Shown: piece by piece, positions 1-8,847 of the stretch
Numbering within the stretch: position 1 is the stretch's first letter
Layout: the number at the start of each line of letters is the position of its first letter
NCBI RefSeq assembly: GCF_051307045.1
Contig: NZ_CP150452.1
Span: 434,001-498,000, forward strand
Direction: 5' to 3'
DNA from: Dryocola sp031988645
GTDB taxonomy: Bacteria; Pseudomonadota; Gammaproteobacteria; Enterobacterales; Enterobacteriaceae
Length of the DNA stretch: 64,000 nt
Notes under the pieces: model-generated
What the model was told of the DNA's origin: nothing
The model's database searches: none
What the model saw: the letters and a program-made list of their open reading frames with translations, nothing else
Program-made: the position numbers and the translations under genes

Positions 1-1163
1 TGATGGTGCAGGTGGTTAAAGACCCGCTTGGCACCAAGGGCGCGCGCCTTACCACGGACATCACTCTTCCTTCCCGTTACCTGGTGTTTATGCCGGGCGC
101 CTCGCACGTCGGCGTTTCTCAACGCATCGAAAGCGAAGAAGAGCGCGATCGTCTCAAGCGCGTGGTCAGCGCCTACTGCGACGAGCAGGGCGGATTTATC
201 ATTCGTACCGCGGCTGAAGGCGTATGCGAAGAAGATCTCTCTTCCGATGCCGCTTATTTAAAACGCGTCTGGACCAAAGTCAGCGAGCGTAAAAAACGCA
301 ACAAAACGCGTTGCCAGCTTTACGGCGAGCTTGCGCTGGCCCAGCGCGTGCTGCGTGATTTCGCCGACGCAGCGCTGGACAGAATTCGTGTCGACTCGCG
401 TCTGACCTACGACATGCTGCTGGAATTTACCGCGGAATATATGCCGGAAATGACCAGCAAAATCGAACACTACAGCGGCCGCCAGCCGATATTCGACCTC
501 TTTGACGTCGAAAATGAAATCCAGCGGGCGCTTGAGCGAAAGGTTGAGCTGAAATCCGGCGGCTATCTGGTTATCGATCAAACCGAAGCGATGACCACCG
601 TGGATATCAACACCGGGGCCTTTGTCGGCCACCGCAACCTTGACGATACTATTTTTAATACCAACATCGAGGCCACCCAAGCCATCGCCCGTCAGCTGCG
701 GCTGCGTAATCTTGGCGGCATTATCATTATCGATTTTATCGACATGAATAATGAAGACCACCGCCGTCGCGTGCTGCACTCCCTGGAACAGGCGCTGAGC
801 AAAGATCGCGTGAAAACCAGCGTGAACGGCTTCTCGCAGCTGGGGCTGGTTGAAATGACGCGCAAGCGCACCCGCGAAAGCGTGGAGCACGTGCTCTGCG
901 CCGGCTGCCCGACCTGCCACGGCCGCGGCACGGTAAAAACCGTGGAGACAGTCTGCTATGAGATCATGCGCGAAATCGTGCGCGTTCATCATGCCTACGA
1001 TTCCGATCGTTTCCTGGTTTACGCCTCCCCGGCGGTTGGCGAAGCGCTGAAAAGCGAAGAATCTCACGCGCTGGCAGAGGTGGAAATCTTTGTCGGCAAG
1101 CAGGTAAAGGTACAAATTGAGCCGCTTTATAATCAGGAGCAGTTCGACGTCGTGATGATGTAA
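1..1163 (+). CDS. rng: Ribonuclease G, C-terminal part (5' end outside window)
   Basis: RNase G is the cytoplasmic RNase E-family endoribonuclease that matures the 5' end of 16S rRNA and cleaves some mRNAs. The window opens inside the gene: 386 residues remain of about 489, so the N-terminal S1 RNA-binding region is mostly missing. The catalytic DNase I-like core is complete. The two metal-binding aspartates are visible in VDINTGA (around nt 600-615) and IIIIDFIDM (around nt 718-746). The zinc-link cysteines are in CPTCHGRG (around nt 905-925). The protein ends in FDVVMM as in E. coli. The first ATG in view (nt 3) is an internal Met, not the start. yhdP follows 58 bp downstream on the same strand, as in E. 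coli. Identity is certain from near-complete similarity to E. coli RNase G. Confidence 0.97.
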   Translation, partial: MVQVVKDPLGTKGARLTTDITLPSRYLVFMPGASHVGVSQRIESEEERDRLKRVVSAYCDEQGGFIIRTAAEGVCEEDLSSDAAYLKRVWTKVSERKKRNKTRCQLYGELALAQRVLRDFADAALDRIRVDSRLTYDMLLEFTAEYMPEMTSKIEHYSGRQPIFDLFDVENEIQRALERKVELKSGGYLVIDQTEAMTTVDINTGAFVGHRNLDDTIFNTNIEATQAIARQLRLRNLGGIIIIDFIDMNNEDHRRRVLHSLEQALSKDRVKTSVNGFSQLGLVEMTRKRTRESVEHVLCAGCPTCHGRGTVKTVETVCYEIMREIVRVHHAYDSDRFLVYASPAVGEALKSEESHALAEVEIFVGKQVKVQIEPLYNQEQFDVVMM

Positions 1164-1221
1164 CCATCTACGGGCCGTACTTTTTGAGGTACCGAGCCGC
1201 AAGGCTGACAAGGAGAGATAT

Positions 1222-4200
1222 GTGAGGCGACTGCCCGGCATTCTGCTGCTCACTGGCGCAACGCTGATTGTTATCGTCGCACTGCTGGTGAGTGGTCTGC
1301 GTCTCGTTTTGCCGCACCTGGACGCCTGGCGTCCGGCGCTGCTGGAAAAGATCGAGGCCATGACGGGTACGCCGGTGGACGCCAGCCAGATTCAGGCCGG
1401 CTGGCAGAACTTCGGCCCCACGCTCGATGTCCGTGACATCAGGGCCGGGCTGAAGGACGGCGGTGAACTGAGCGTTAAGCGCGTCACCCTGGCGCTCGAC
1501 GTCTGGCAAAGCCTGCTCCATGCGCGCTGGCAGTTTCGCGATCTCACCTTCTATCAGCTGCATATGCGCACCAATACGCCGCTTAGCCAGAACGGCAGCG
1601 ACGATAAAATCGAATCCGGTAAAATCAACGATCTCTTCCTGCGTCAGTTCGATCACTTCGATCTGCGCGACAGCTCCCTGAGCTTTCTTACGCTCTCCGG
1701 CCAGCGCGCCGAGCTCGCCATCCCGCAGCTGACCTGGCTTAACTCGGCGAACCGTCACCGCGCCGAGGGGCAGGTGAGCCTTTCGAGCTTCAATGGTCAG
1801 CACGGCCTGGCAAACGTGCGCATGGATCTGCGCGACGAAAACGGCATTCTCAACAACGGTAAGGTATGGCTGCAGGCCGACCGGGTGGACGTTAAGCCGT
1901 GGCTGGGCCGCTGGATGCAGGAAAACGTCGATCTGCAGGACGCGGATTTTAGCCTTGAAGCCTGGATGGACATTAAAGGCGGCGATATCGCGGGCGGCAA
2001 TATCTGGCTCAAACAGGGCGGCGCAAGCTGGAAAGGCGACCAGACCACCCACCATTTATCCGTCGATAATTTAGTGGCCCACGTGAATCGTTCCGCCGCG
2101 GGCTGGAACCTTGCGATTCCCGCCACCAACATCACGCTTGATGATAAAAAATGGCCGAAAGGCTCCCTGAGCCTTGCGTGGTTCGAACCGCAGGACGTGG
2201 GCGGCAAGGAAAGCCAACGTAGCGAAGAGCTACGCGTGCGGGCAACGAATATGGAGCTGGAAAGTTTTTACGGCCTGCTGCCGATTGCCGCCAAAATCTC
2301 TCCTGATTTAGGCGAAATCTGGAACGCCCTGCAGCCGCGCGGGCATATCGACGTGCTGGCGGTGGATATTCCGCTGCAGCAAACCGAAAAAACGCGCATG
2401 CAGGGGCGCTGGAAGGACGTCAGCTGGAACCAGTGGAAGATGCTGCCGGGCATCCAGCATTTCTCCGGCTCGGTCACCGGCGGCATGGAGCACGGCCAGC
2501 TCAATGCGCAGGTTATCGACGCCAGCATGCCGTATAAAACGGTATTCCGCGCCCCGCTGGAAGTCGAACGCGGCGTGGCCACGCTTGAGTGGCGCAAAAA
2601 TGCCGCAGGCTTCCAGCTTGACGGTAAAAATCTTGACGTTAAGGCCCGCTCGGTCTGGGCGCGCGGCGACTTCCGCTACTTGCAGCCTGCCGAGGGCGAT
2701 CCGTGGCTGAGCATTCTGGCGGGCATCAACACCGACAACGGCGCGGACGCCTGGCGCTACTTCCCCGAAAACCTGATGGGCAAAGAGCTGGTCGATTACC
2801 TGAGCGGAGCCATTCAGGGCGGCCGGGCGGAAAACGCCACGCTGGTTTACGGCGGCAACCCGCATCTGTTCCCTTATCAGCACAACGAAGGTCAGTTTGA
2901 AGTGCTGGTGCCGCTACGCAACGCGAAATTCGCCTTCCAGCCGGACTGGCCGGCGCTGGAAAATCTGGATATAGAGCTGGATTTCATCAATGACGGCCTG
3001 TGGATGAAGAGCGACGAGGTAAAACTCGGCGGCGTCACCGGCCGCAATCTCACCGCCACTATCCCGGACTACTCGCAGGATAAGCTGCTGATTGACTCTG
3101 ATATCAGCGGGCCGGGCAGCGCTATCGGGCCGTACTTCAAAGAGACGCCGCTTGACGATTCGTTGGCCGCGGCCCTTGACGAACTCCAGATTGGCGGCGA
3201 TGTGAATGCTCGCTTACATCTTGATATTCCGCTAAACGGCAGCCTGACCACGGCGAAGGGCGATGTGGTGCTGAACAACAACACGCTGCTGATAAAGCCG
3301 CTGTCCAGCACCCTGCATAACCTGAGCGGTAAGTTCAGCTTCGTCAACGGCGACCTGCAAAGCGAGCCGCTGCGGGCGACCTGGTTTAACCAGCCGGTCA
3401 ATATCGATTTTAAAACGAAAACCGGTGAAAAAGATTATCAGATCGGCGTTAATCTCAACGGTAACTGGCAGCCCAATAAAACCGGCGTATTGCCGGAGCA
3501 GATAAATAAAGCCCTGAGCGGCAGCGCGGCATGGCAAGGCGTGGTCGGCGTAACGCTGCCTTATCGCGGCATCGCCACTTATCAGGTCGATTTGAATGCC
3601 GATCTGAAAAATGTAAGCAGTCGCTTACCTGCGCCGGTCAATAAATCCGCCGGGGAGCCGCTGCCGTTAAAGGCTGCGGTGAAAGGCAATCTTAATGGCT
3701 TTAACCTGACGGGCAGCGCCGGGGCAAACAATCATTTCTCCAGCCGCTGGCTGCTGAGTAAAAAGCTCAGGCTCGACCGCGCTATCTGGGCGACGGACAG
3801 CCATACGGTTCCGCCGCTGCCCGGGCAGCCGGGGCTGGAGTTAGATCTTCCCGCTATGGACGGCGCGCAGTGGCTGGCGCTGTTCAGCCAGGGCGCAGCG
3901 ACGGGCGTCAGCGACTCGGCGGTTTTCCCGTCTGATATTACGCTGCGCACGCCGGCTTTAACCCTGGCCGGACAGCAATGGAACAACCTCAGCCTGGTTT
4001 CGCGCGCCGCGCCGGGCGGCACCCAAATTAATGCCCAGGGCCGTGAAATCAACGCGACGCTGAATATGCGCAATAACGCGCCATGGCAGGCGGCGATCAA
4101 ATATCTTTATTTCAACCCTGACTGGAGCGTTATCCAGCCCACCGCCGCGCCGAGCGGTACGTCTCAGCCGCCCGCGCAGGATAAAATCAGCTTCCGCGAC

Positions 4201-5029
4201 TGGCCTGATGTGCAGCTGCGCTGCGCTGAATGCTGGCTGTGGGGGCAAAAATACGGCCGCGTTGACGCCGATTTAGCCATCAAAGGCGACAACCTGGCGC
4301 TCACGAACGGCCTGGTCGATACCGGCTTCGCGCGCCTGACGGGCGAGGGCGAATGGGTGAACAGCCCGACGGAAATGCGCACCTCTCTGAAAGGCAAGCT
4401 CAAAGGCCAGAAGCTGGACGCGGCCACCAACTTCTTCGGCGTGAAAACGCCGGTGCAGGGCTCCTCATTCGACCTGGACTATGATTTACACTGGCGCGAC
4501 GTGCCGTGGCGGCCGCAGGAATCCTCCCTGAACGGCATTTTGCATACCCGGCTGGGTAAAGGACAAATCGCCGATCTTGGCACCGGCCCATGCGGGCCAG
4601 CTGCTGCGCCTGGTAAGCTTTGATGCGCTGATGCGTAAGCTGCGTTTTGACTTCAGCGATACCTTCGGCGACGGCTTCTACTTTGACTCCATCCGCAGCA
4701 CGGCGTGGATAAAAGACGGCGTGCTGCATACCGACGACACGCTGGTAGACGGCCTGGAAGCGGATATTGCGATGAAAGGCTCGGTGGATTTAGTGCGCCG
4801 CCAGCTCAATATGGAAGCCGTGGTCGCGCCGGAAATTTCCGCGACGGTCGGCGTTGCGGCCGCCTTTGTGGTCAACCCTATCGTGGGCGCGGCGGTCTTC
4901 GCCGCCAGCAAGGTGCTCGGGCCTTTGTGGAGCAAAATCTCCGTTCTGCGCTACCACATCACCGGTCCGGTAGATAATCCGCAGATCAACGAAGTGCTGC
5001 GTCAGCCGCGGGTGAACAAAGCTAAGTGA
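1222..5029 (+). CDS. yhdP: YhdP, AsmA-like intermembrane phospholipid transport protein (apparent +1 frameshift)
   Basis: YhdP is a very large AsmA-like protein anchored in the inner membrane that, with TamB and YdbH, is thought to move phospholipids to the outer membrane. One N-terminal membrane helix (about residues 5-27) is followed by a long periplasmic repeat-beta region. Total coding length is about 1268 residues, as expected. The start is GTG at 1222 behind AGGAGA; the ATG at 1220 runs straight into TGA. The frame is lost at 4585-4589, where GGCCC replaces the GGCC needed for Thr-Gly-His-Ala-Gly-Gln; the second part (through 5029) resumes in the next frame with LLRLVSFDALMRKLRFDF. Removing one C restores the whole protein. 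I read this as a sequencing artefact shared with ten other genes in this window, not as a pseudogene. tldD follows after 73 bp. Confidence 0.9.
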
Positions 5030-5102
5030 TTTGACGCGGGCTGCTAATTGCCGCAAGCTCAATAGATATCCCCAATCGATAGACAAGAAGAGTATTCAAA
5101 CG

Positions 5103-6548
5103 ATGAGTCTGAACCTGGTAAGTGAGCAGTTGCTGTCTGCGAATGGCTTAACCCATCAAGATCTGTTTTCCATTCTCGGCCAGCTGTCCGAGCGTCGGCT
5201 CGACTATGGGGATCTCTATTTCCAGTCCAGCTACCACGAATCCTGGGTATTAGAAGACCGTATTATCAAAGATGGCTCCTACAATATTGACCAGGGCGTC
5301 GGCGTACGCGCCGTCAGCGGTGAGAAAACCGGCTTTGCTTATGCCGACCAAATCAGCCTGCTGGCGCTGGAACAAAGCGCCCACGCGGCGCGCAGCATCG
5401 TTCGTGAGCAGGGCGACGGCCGCGCGCGCACCCTCGGTGCGGTAGAGCACAGCGTTCTATACACCAGCGCCGATCCTCTGCAGAGCATGACGCGCGAAGA
5501 GAAGCTGGACATCCTTAAGCGCGTCGATAGCGTAGCGCGTGCGGCGGATCCCCGCGTTCAGGAAGTCACCGCCAGCCTGACGGGCGTTTATGAACTCATC
5601 CTCGTGGCGGCGACGGACGGTACGCTTGCGGCGGACGTTCGCCCGCTGGTGCGTTTGTCCGTCAGCGTTCAGGTAGAAGAAGACGGCAAGCGTGAACGCG
5701 GCTCCAGCGGCGGCGGCGGTCGTTTTGGCTATGATTATTTCCTCGAAACCATCAACGGCGAAGTGCGTGCCGATGCGTGGGCGAAAGAAGCCGTGCGCAT
5801 GGCGCTGATCGCTCTTTCTGCCGTCGCGGCGCCGGCGGGCATGTTCCCGGTGGTGCTTGGCGCAGGCTGGCCCGGCGTGCTACTGCACGAGGCGGTTGGC
5901 CACGGTCTGGAAGGCGATTTTAACCGTCGCGGCACCTCCGTATTCAGCGGCCAGATGGGCCAGTTGGTCGCCTCCGAGCTGTGCACCGTGGTGGATGACG
6001 GCACCATGGCTAACCGCCGTGGCTCCGTCGCCATCGATGATGAAGGCGTGCCGGGTCAGTACAACGTGCTGATAGAAAACGGCATTCTGAAAGGCTACAT
6101 GCAGGACAAGCTAAACGCTCGTCTGATGGGCGTTGCGCCAACCGGCAACGGGCGCCGCGAGTCCTATGCGCATTTGCCGATGCCGCGCATGACCAACACC
6201 TATATGCTGGCGGGTAAATCCACGCCGCAGGAAATTATTGAATCCGTCGAGTACGGTATCTACGCGCCAAACTTCGGCGGCGGCCAGGTGGATATCACTT
6301 CCGGCAAGTTCGTGTTCTCAACCTCAGAAGCTTACCTCATCGAGAAAGGCAAGGTCACCAGGCCGGTGAAAGGCGCGACGCTTATCGGTTCCGGTATCGA
6401 AACCATGCAGCAGATTTCTATGGTCGGCAACGACCTGGCGCTGGATAACGGCGTGGGCGTCTGCGGCAAAGAAGGCCAGAGCCTGCCGGTAGGCGTCGGC
6501 CAGCCAACGCTTAAGGTTGATAACCTAACGGTTGGCGGTACGGCATAA
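5103..6548 (+). CDS. tldD: Metalloprotease TldD
   Basis: TldD and TldE form a heterodimeric cytoplasmic metalloprotease that degrades unfolded peptides, matures microcin B17 and processes the CcdA antitoxin. The zinc motif HEAVGH is present at residues 262-267 (His262, Glu263, His266), with the distal GGGQVDITSGKF region further on. The protein is 481 residues, the same as E. coli TldD. I chose ATG 5103 (MSLNLVSEQ) because it matches the family start; an in-frame upstream ATG at 5031 would add 24 unrelated residues. It lies downstream of yhdP in the same direction and ends in a strong hairpin terminator at 6556-6585 that it shares with the converging aaeR. Confidence 0.97.
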   Translation: MSLNLVSEQLLSANGLTHQDLFSILGQLSERRLDYGDLYFQSSYHESWVLEDRIIKDGSYNIDQGVGVRAVSGEKTGFAYADQISLLALEQSAHAARSIVREQGDGRARTLGAVEHSVLYTSADPLQSMTREEKLDILKRVDSVARAADPRVQEVTASLTGVYELILVAATDGTLAADVRPLVRLSVSVQVEEDGKRERGSSGGGGRFGYDYFLETINGEVRADAWAKEAVRMALIALSAVAAPAGMFPVVLGAGWPGVLLHEAVGHGLEGDFNRRGTSVFSGQMGQLVASELCTVVDDGTMANRRGSVAIDDEGVPGQYNVLIENGILKGYMQDKLNARLMGVAPTGNGRRESYAHLPMPRMTNTYMLAGKSTPQEIIESVEYGIYAPNFGGGQVDITSGKFVFSTSEAYLIEKGKVTRPVKGATLIGSGIETMQQISMVGNDLALDNGVGVCGKEGQSLPVGVGQPTLKVDNLTVGGTA

Positions 6549-6555
6549 AACGAAA

Positions 6556-6585
6556 CGGCCGGGTCAACCCCGGCCGGTTTCTTTT
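6556..6585 (+). terminator. Terminator of tldD, overlapping the aaeR stop codon
   Basis: A seven-base-pair GC stem (GGCCGGG at 6557-6563 with CCCGGCC at 6569-6575) is followed by GGTTTCTTTT on the plus strand. The stop codon of the converging gene aaeR (TCA on this strand, 6564-6566) lies in the hairpin loop, so the last codons of aaeR are part of the stem. Confidence 0.8.
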
Positions 6586-7511
6586 CCGCGCCCGTTTGTT
6601 TCCCGGACGCCCTGGTACAGCTGCGCCACCTTCACAAAATACTCCGTCAGATAGTTAATGCACACCTGCACCTTCAGCGGCAGCTTGTCTTTTTCCGTAT
6701 ACAGCGCATATACCGGACGAGGATCCGACTGATAGCGGGAAAACAGGATCTCCAGCTCGCCATTGTTGATCTCATCGATCACCCACATCAGCGGCACGTA
6801 GGCGATCCCGGCGCCGGCTTTCAGCCAGCGTGAAAGCGTCATCGGATCGTTTGTCACGAAGCGCCCCTGCGGCAGCATGCGCGTGGAGATGCCTTCGGGA
6901 GCGATAAGCTCAAACTCATTGTCAGGACGCACGCTGTATTCCAGCCACGAATGGTTCGCCAGATCGGCAGGTTTTTCCGGTACGCCGTTTTGCAGCAGAT
7001 AGCTTTTCGCCGCGCAGATAACCATCGGCATCGAGCCGAGGCGTTTTGAAAACAGGCTGGAATCCTGCAGCGCGCCCACGCGAATAACCACGTCGAGGCC
7101 ATCGGCAATCAGGTCCGGGGCAGGGATGCCGGTCACCAGGTTTACCGTCAGGCCCGGGTACTCTTTAAGCATGTCCGCCGTCATATTGGCGAGGACATTT
7201 TGTGCCATGGTTGAAGAACTGCCGATGCGCAGCGTGCCGATAGGCGTGTTGTTGAAGGCGTAGAGCTGCTCATGCACCTCCTGGACTTCATGCAGCATCT
7301 TGCGACAGCCGAGATAGTAAATCTTACCCGCTTCGGTGAGGCCAATGCTGCGGGTGCTGCGGTTCAACAGCTTTACCTGCAGTTCATCCTCAAGCTTTGA
7401 AACCGTCTGGCTGATGGACGATACGCTCATCTGCAGTTGCCTTGCGGCGGCGGTAAAAGAGCCGAGATCCACCACTTTGGCAAAAACCGACATGCGTTTA
7501 AGTCTTTCCAT
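6564..7511 (-). CDS. aaeR: LysR-family regulator AaeR of aromatic acid efflux
   Basis: AaeR is the LysR-type regulator that activates aaeXAB in response to aromatic carboxylic acids such as p-hydroxybenzoate. It has an N-terminal winged helix-turn-helix (about residues 1-60, with SFTAAARQLQMSVSSISQ) and a C-terminal effector-binding domain (about 90-295). The length is 315 residues against 309 in E. coli; the extra residues are at the C-terminus (after NGRGKE) and lie in the shared terminator hairpin. It is divergent from aaeX with 181 bp between the starts, the usual layout for a LysR regulator and its target. Confidence 0.95.
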   Translation of the reverse strand: MERLKRMSVFAKVVDLGSFTAAARQLQMSVSSISQTVSKLEDELQVKLLNRSTRSIGLTEAGKIYYLGCRKMLHEVQEVHEQLYAFNNTPIGTLRIGSSSTMAQNVLANMTADMLKEYPGLTVNLVTGIPAPDLIADGLDVVIRVGALQDSSLFSKRLGSMPMVICAAKSYLLQNGVPEKPADLANHSWLEYSVRPDNEFELIAPEGISTRMLPQGRFVTNDPMTLSRWLKAGAGIAYVPLMWVIDEINNGELEILFSRYQSDPRPVYALYTEKDKLPLKVQVCINYLTEYFVKVAQLYQGVRETNGRGKETGRG

Positions 7512-7692
7512 TGTTCACTCTGAGTTAAAAGTGATTTAGATCACATATTATAGATAACAGGATAACAGTTACGTTAATATATTATTATTAACACAGTCTA
7601 AACCGCGTTCTCGCCTGCCGTTCCTGGCCACCTTTAGTCGCGGATAACTGTCCAGAGTCTGTGGCGCCTGCACTATCCTTAACAAGGTTAAC
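7512..7692. promoter_or_regulatory. Divergent aaeR / aaeXAB control region
   Basis: This 181 bp gap carries the two opposing promoters and must hold the AaeR binding sites. The part next to aaeR (about 7535-7595) is very AT-rich with several TTAA/TTATTA steps, and AAGGTTAAC just before aaeX serves as its ribosome-binding region. I cannot define the operator from one sequence. Confidence 0.5.
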
Positions 7693-7896
7693 ATGAGTTT
7701 ATTTCCGGTTATCGTGGTATTCGGTCTTTCCTTTCCGCCGATATTTTTTGAGCTGCTCGTTTCACTGGCGGTTTTCTGGCTGGTGCGCCGTTTGCTTACC
7801 CCGACGGGTATTTATGATTTCGTCTGGCACCCGGCATTATTCAATACGGCGCTCTATTGCTGCCTGTTTTATCTGATCTCGCAGCTGTTTGTTTGA
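7693..7896 (+). CDS. aaeX: Small membrane protein AaeX
   Basis: AaeX is a 67-residue inner-membrane protein of the DUF1656 family, always encoded upstream of aaeA. Its role in efflux is not established. Two hydrophobic segments are visible (about residues 5-29 and 47-66), with VRRLLTPTGIYDFVWHPALF between them, typical of the family. It is the first gene of aaeXAB and ends 7 bp before the GTG start of aaeA. Confidence 0.95.
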   Translation: MSLFPVIVVFGLSFPPIFFELLVSLAVFWLVRRLLTPTGIYDFVWHPALFNTALYCCLFYLISQLFV

Positions 7897-7903
7897 GGTT
7901 GAT

Positions 7904-8836
7904 GTGAAAACACTAACAAGAAAAATGATCCGTACCGCCATCACGCTGATTCTGGTGCTGCTGGCTTTCATCGCTATCTTCCGCGCGTGGGTGTTTTACA
8001 CCGAGTCGCCCTGGACGCGCGACGCCCGTTTTACCGCCGATGTTGTGGCGATTGCGCCTGACGTTTCCGGGCTGATTACCGCCGTGAACGTGCACGACAA
8101 CCAGCTGGTTAAAAAAGACCAGGTGCTGTTTACCATCGACCAGCCGCGTTATCAAAAGGCGCTGGAAGAGGCGCAGGCGGACGTGGCTTATTATGAAGCT
8201 CTGGCGAGCGAAAAACGCCGCGAGGCCGGACGCCGTAACCGGCTGGGCATCCAGGCGATGTCGCGCGAAGAAATCGACCAGTCGAACAACGTGCTGCAAA
8301 CCGTATTGCATCAGCTTGCGAAGGCGCAGGCAACGCGCGATCTGGCGGAGCTTGACCTGCAGCGTACCGTGGTACGCGCCCCGGCTGACGGCTGGGTAAC
8401 CAACCTGAACGTGCACGGCGGCGAGTTTATTACCCGTGGCTCAACGGTGGTGGCGCTGGTAAAACAGCACTCGTTTTACATTCTCGCCTATATGGAAGAG
8501 ACCAAGCTTGAAGGCATCCGCCCGGGATATCGCGTTCAGATAACGCCGCTGGGCAGCAACCGCATATTACGCGGCACCGTGGACAGCATCTCCGCCGGCG
8601 TAACCAACGCCAGCAGCACCAGCGATGCGAAAGGCATGGCTACCGTGGATTCCAATCTGGAATGGGTTCGCCTGGCGCAGCGCGTCCCGGTGCGTATTCG
8701 TCTGGATGAGCAGCAGGGCAACCTGTATCCGGCCGGCACCACGGCTACGGTCGTCGTCACCGGTGAGAAAGATCGCGATACCGAACACGATTCGGCATTT
8801 ATGAAATTCATGCATCGTCTGCGTGAGTTTGGGTAA
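7904..8836 (+). CDS. aaeA: Aromatic acid efflux membrane fusion subunit AaeA
   Basis: AaeA is the membrane-fusion (HlyD-like) subunit of the AaeAB pump, which exports hydroxylated aromatic carboxylic acids. A single membrane helix (about residues 10-31) anchors it in the inner membrane. The periplasmic part has the biotinyl-lipoyl halves (DVSGLITAVNVHDNQLVKK and APADGWVTNLNV) around a coiled-coil hairpin (about 80-145). I use GTG 7904 as the start because it gives 310 residues, identical in length to E. coli AaeA, has GAGG just upstream, and removes five unmatched residues encoded inside the end of aaeX. Confidence 0.95.
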   Translation: MKTLTRKMIRTAITLILVLLAFIAIFRAWVFYTESPWTRDARFTADVVAIAPDVSGLITAVNVHDNQLVKKDQVLFTIDQPRYQKALEEAQADVAYYEALASEKRREAGRRNRLGIQAMSREEIDQSNNVLQTVLHQLAKAQATRDLAELDLQRTVVRAPADGWVTNLNVHGGEFITRGSTVVALVKQHSFYILAYMEETKLEGIRPGYRVQITPLGSNRILRGTVDSISAGVTNASSTSDAKGMATVDSNLEWVRLAQRVPVRIRLDEQQGNLYPAGTTATVVVTGEKDRDTEHDSAFMKFMHRLREFG

Positions 8837-8847
8837 GCCTGGCGACT

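Noticed and set aside
258..2055. Minus-strand open frames of 367 and 295 codons over rng and yhdP
   Set aside because: Antisense shadows of strongly conserved plus-strand genes with no recognisable protein content.
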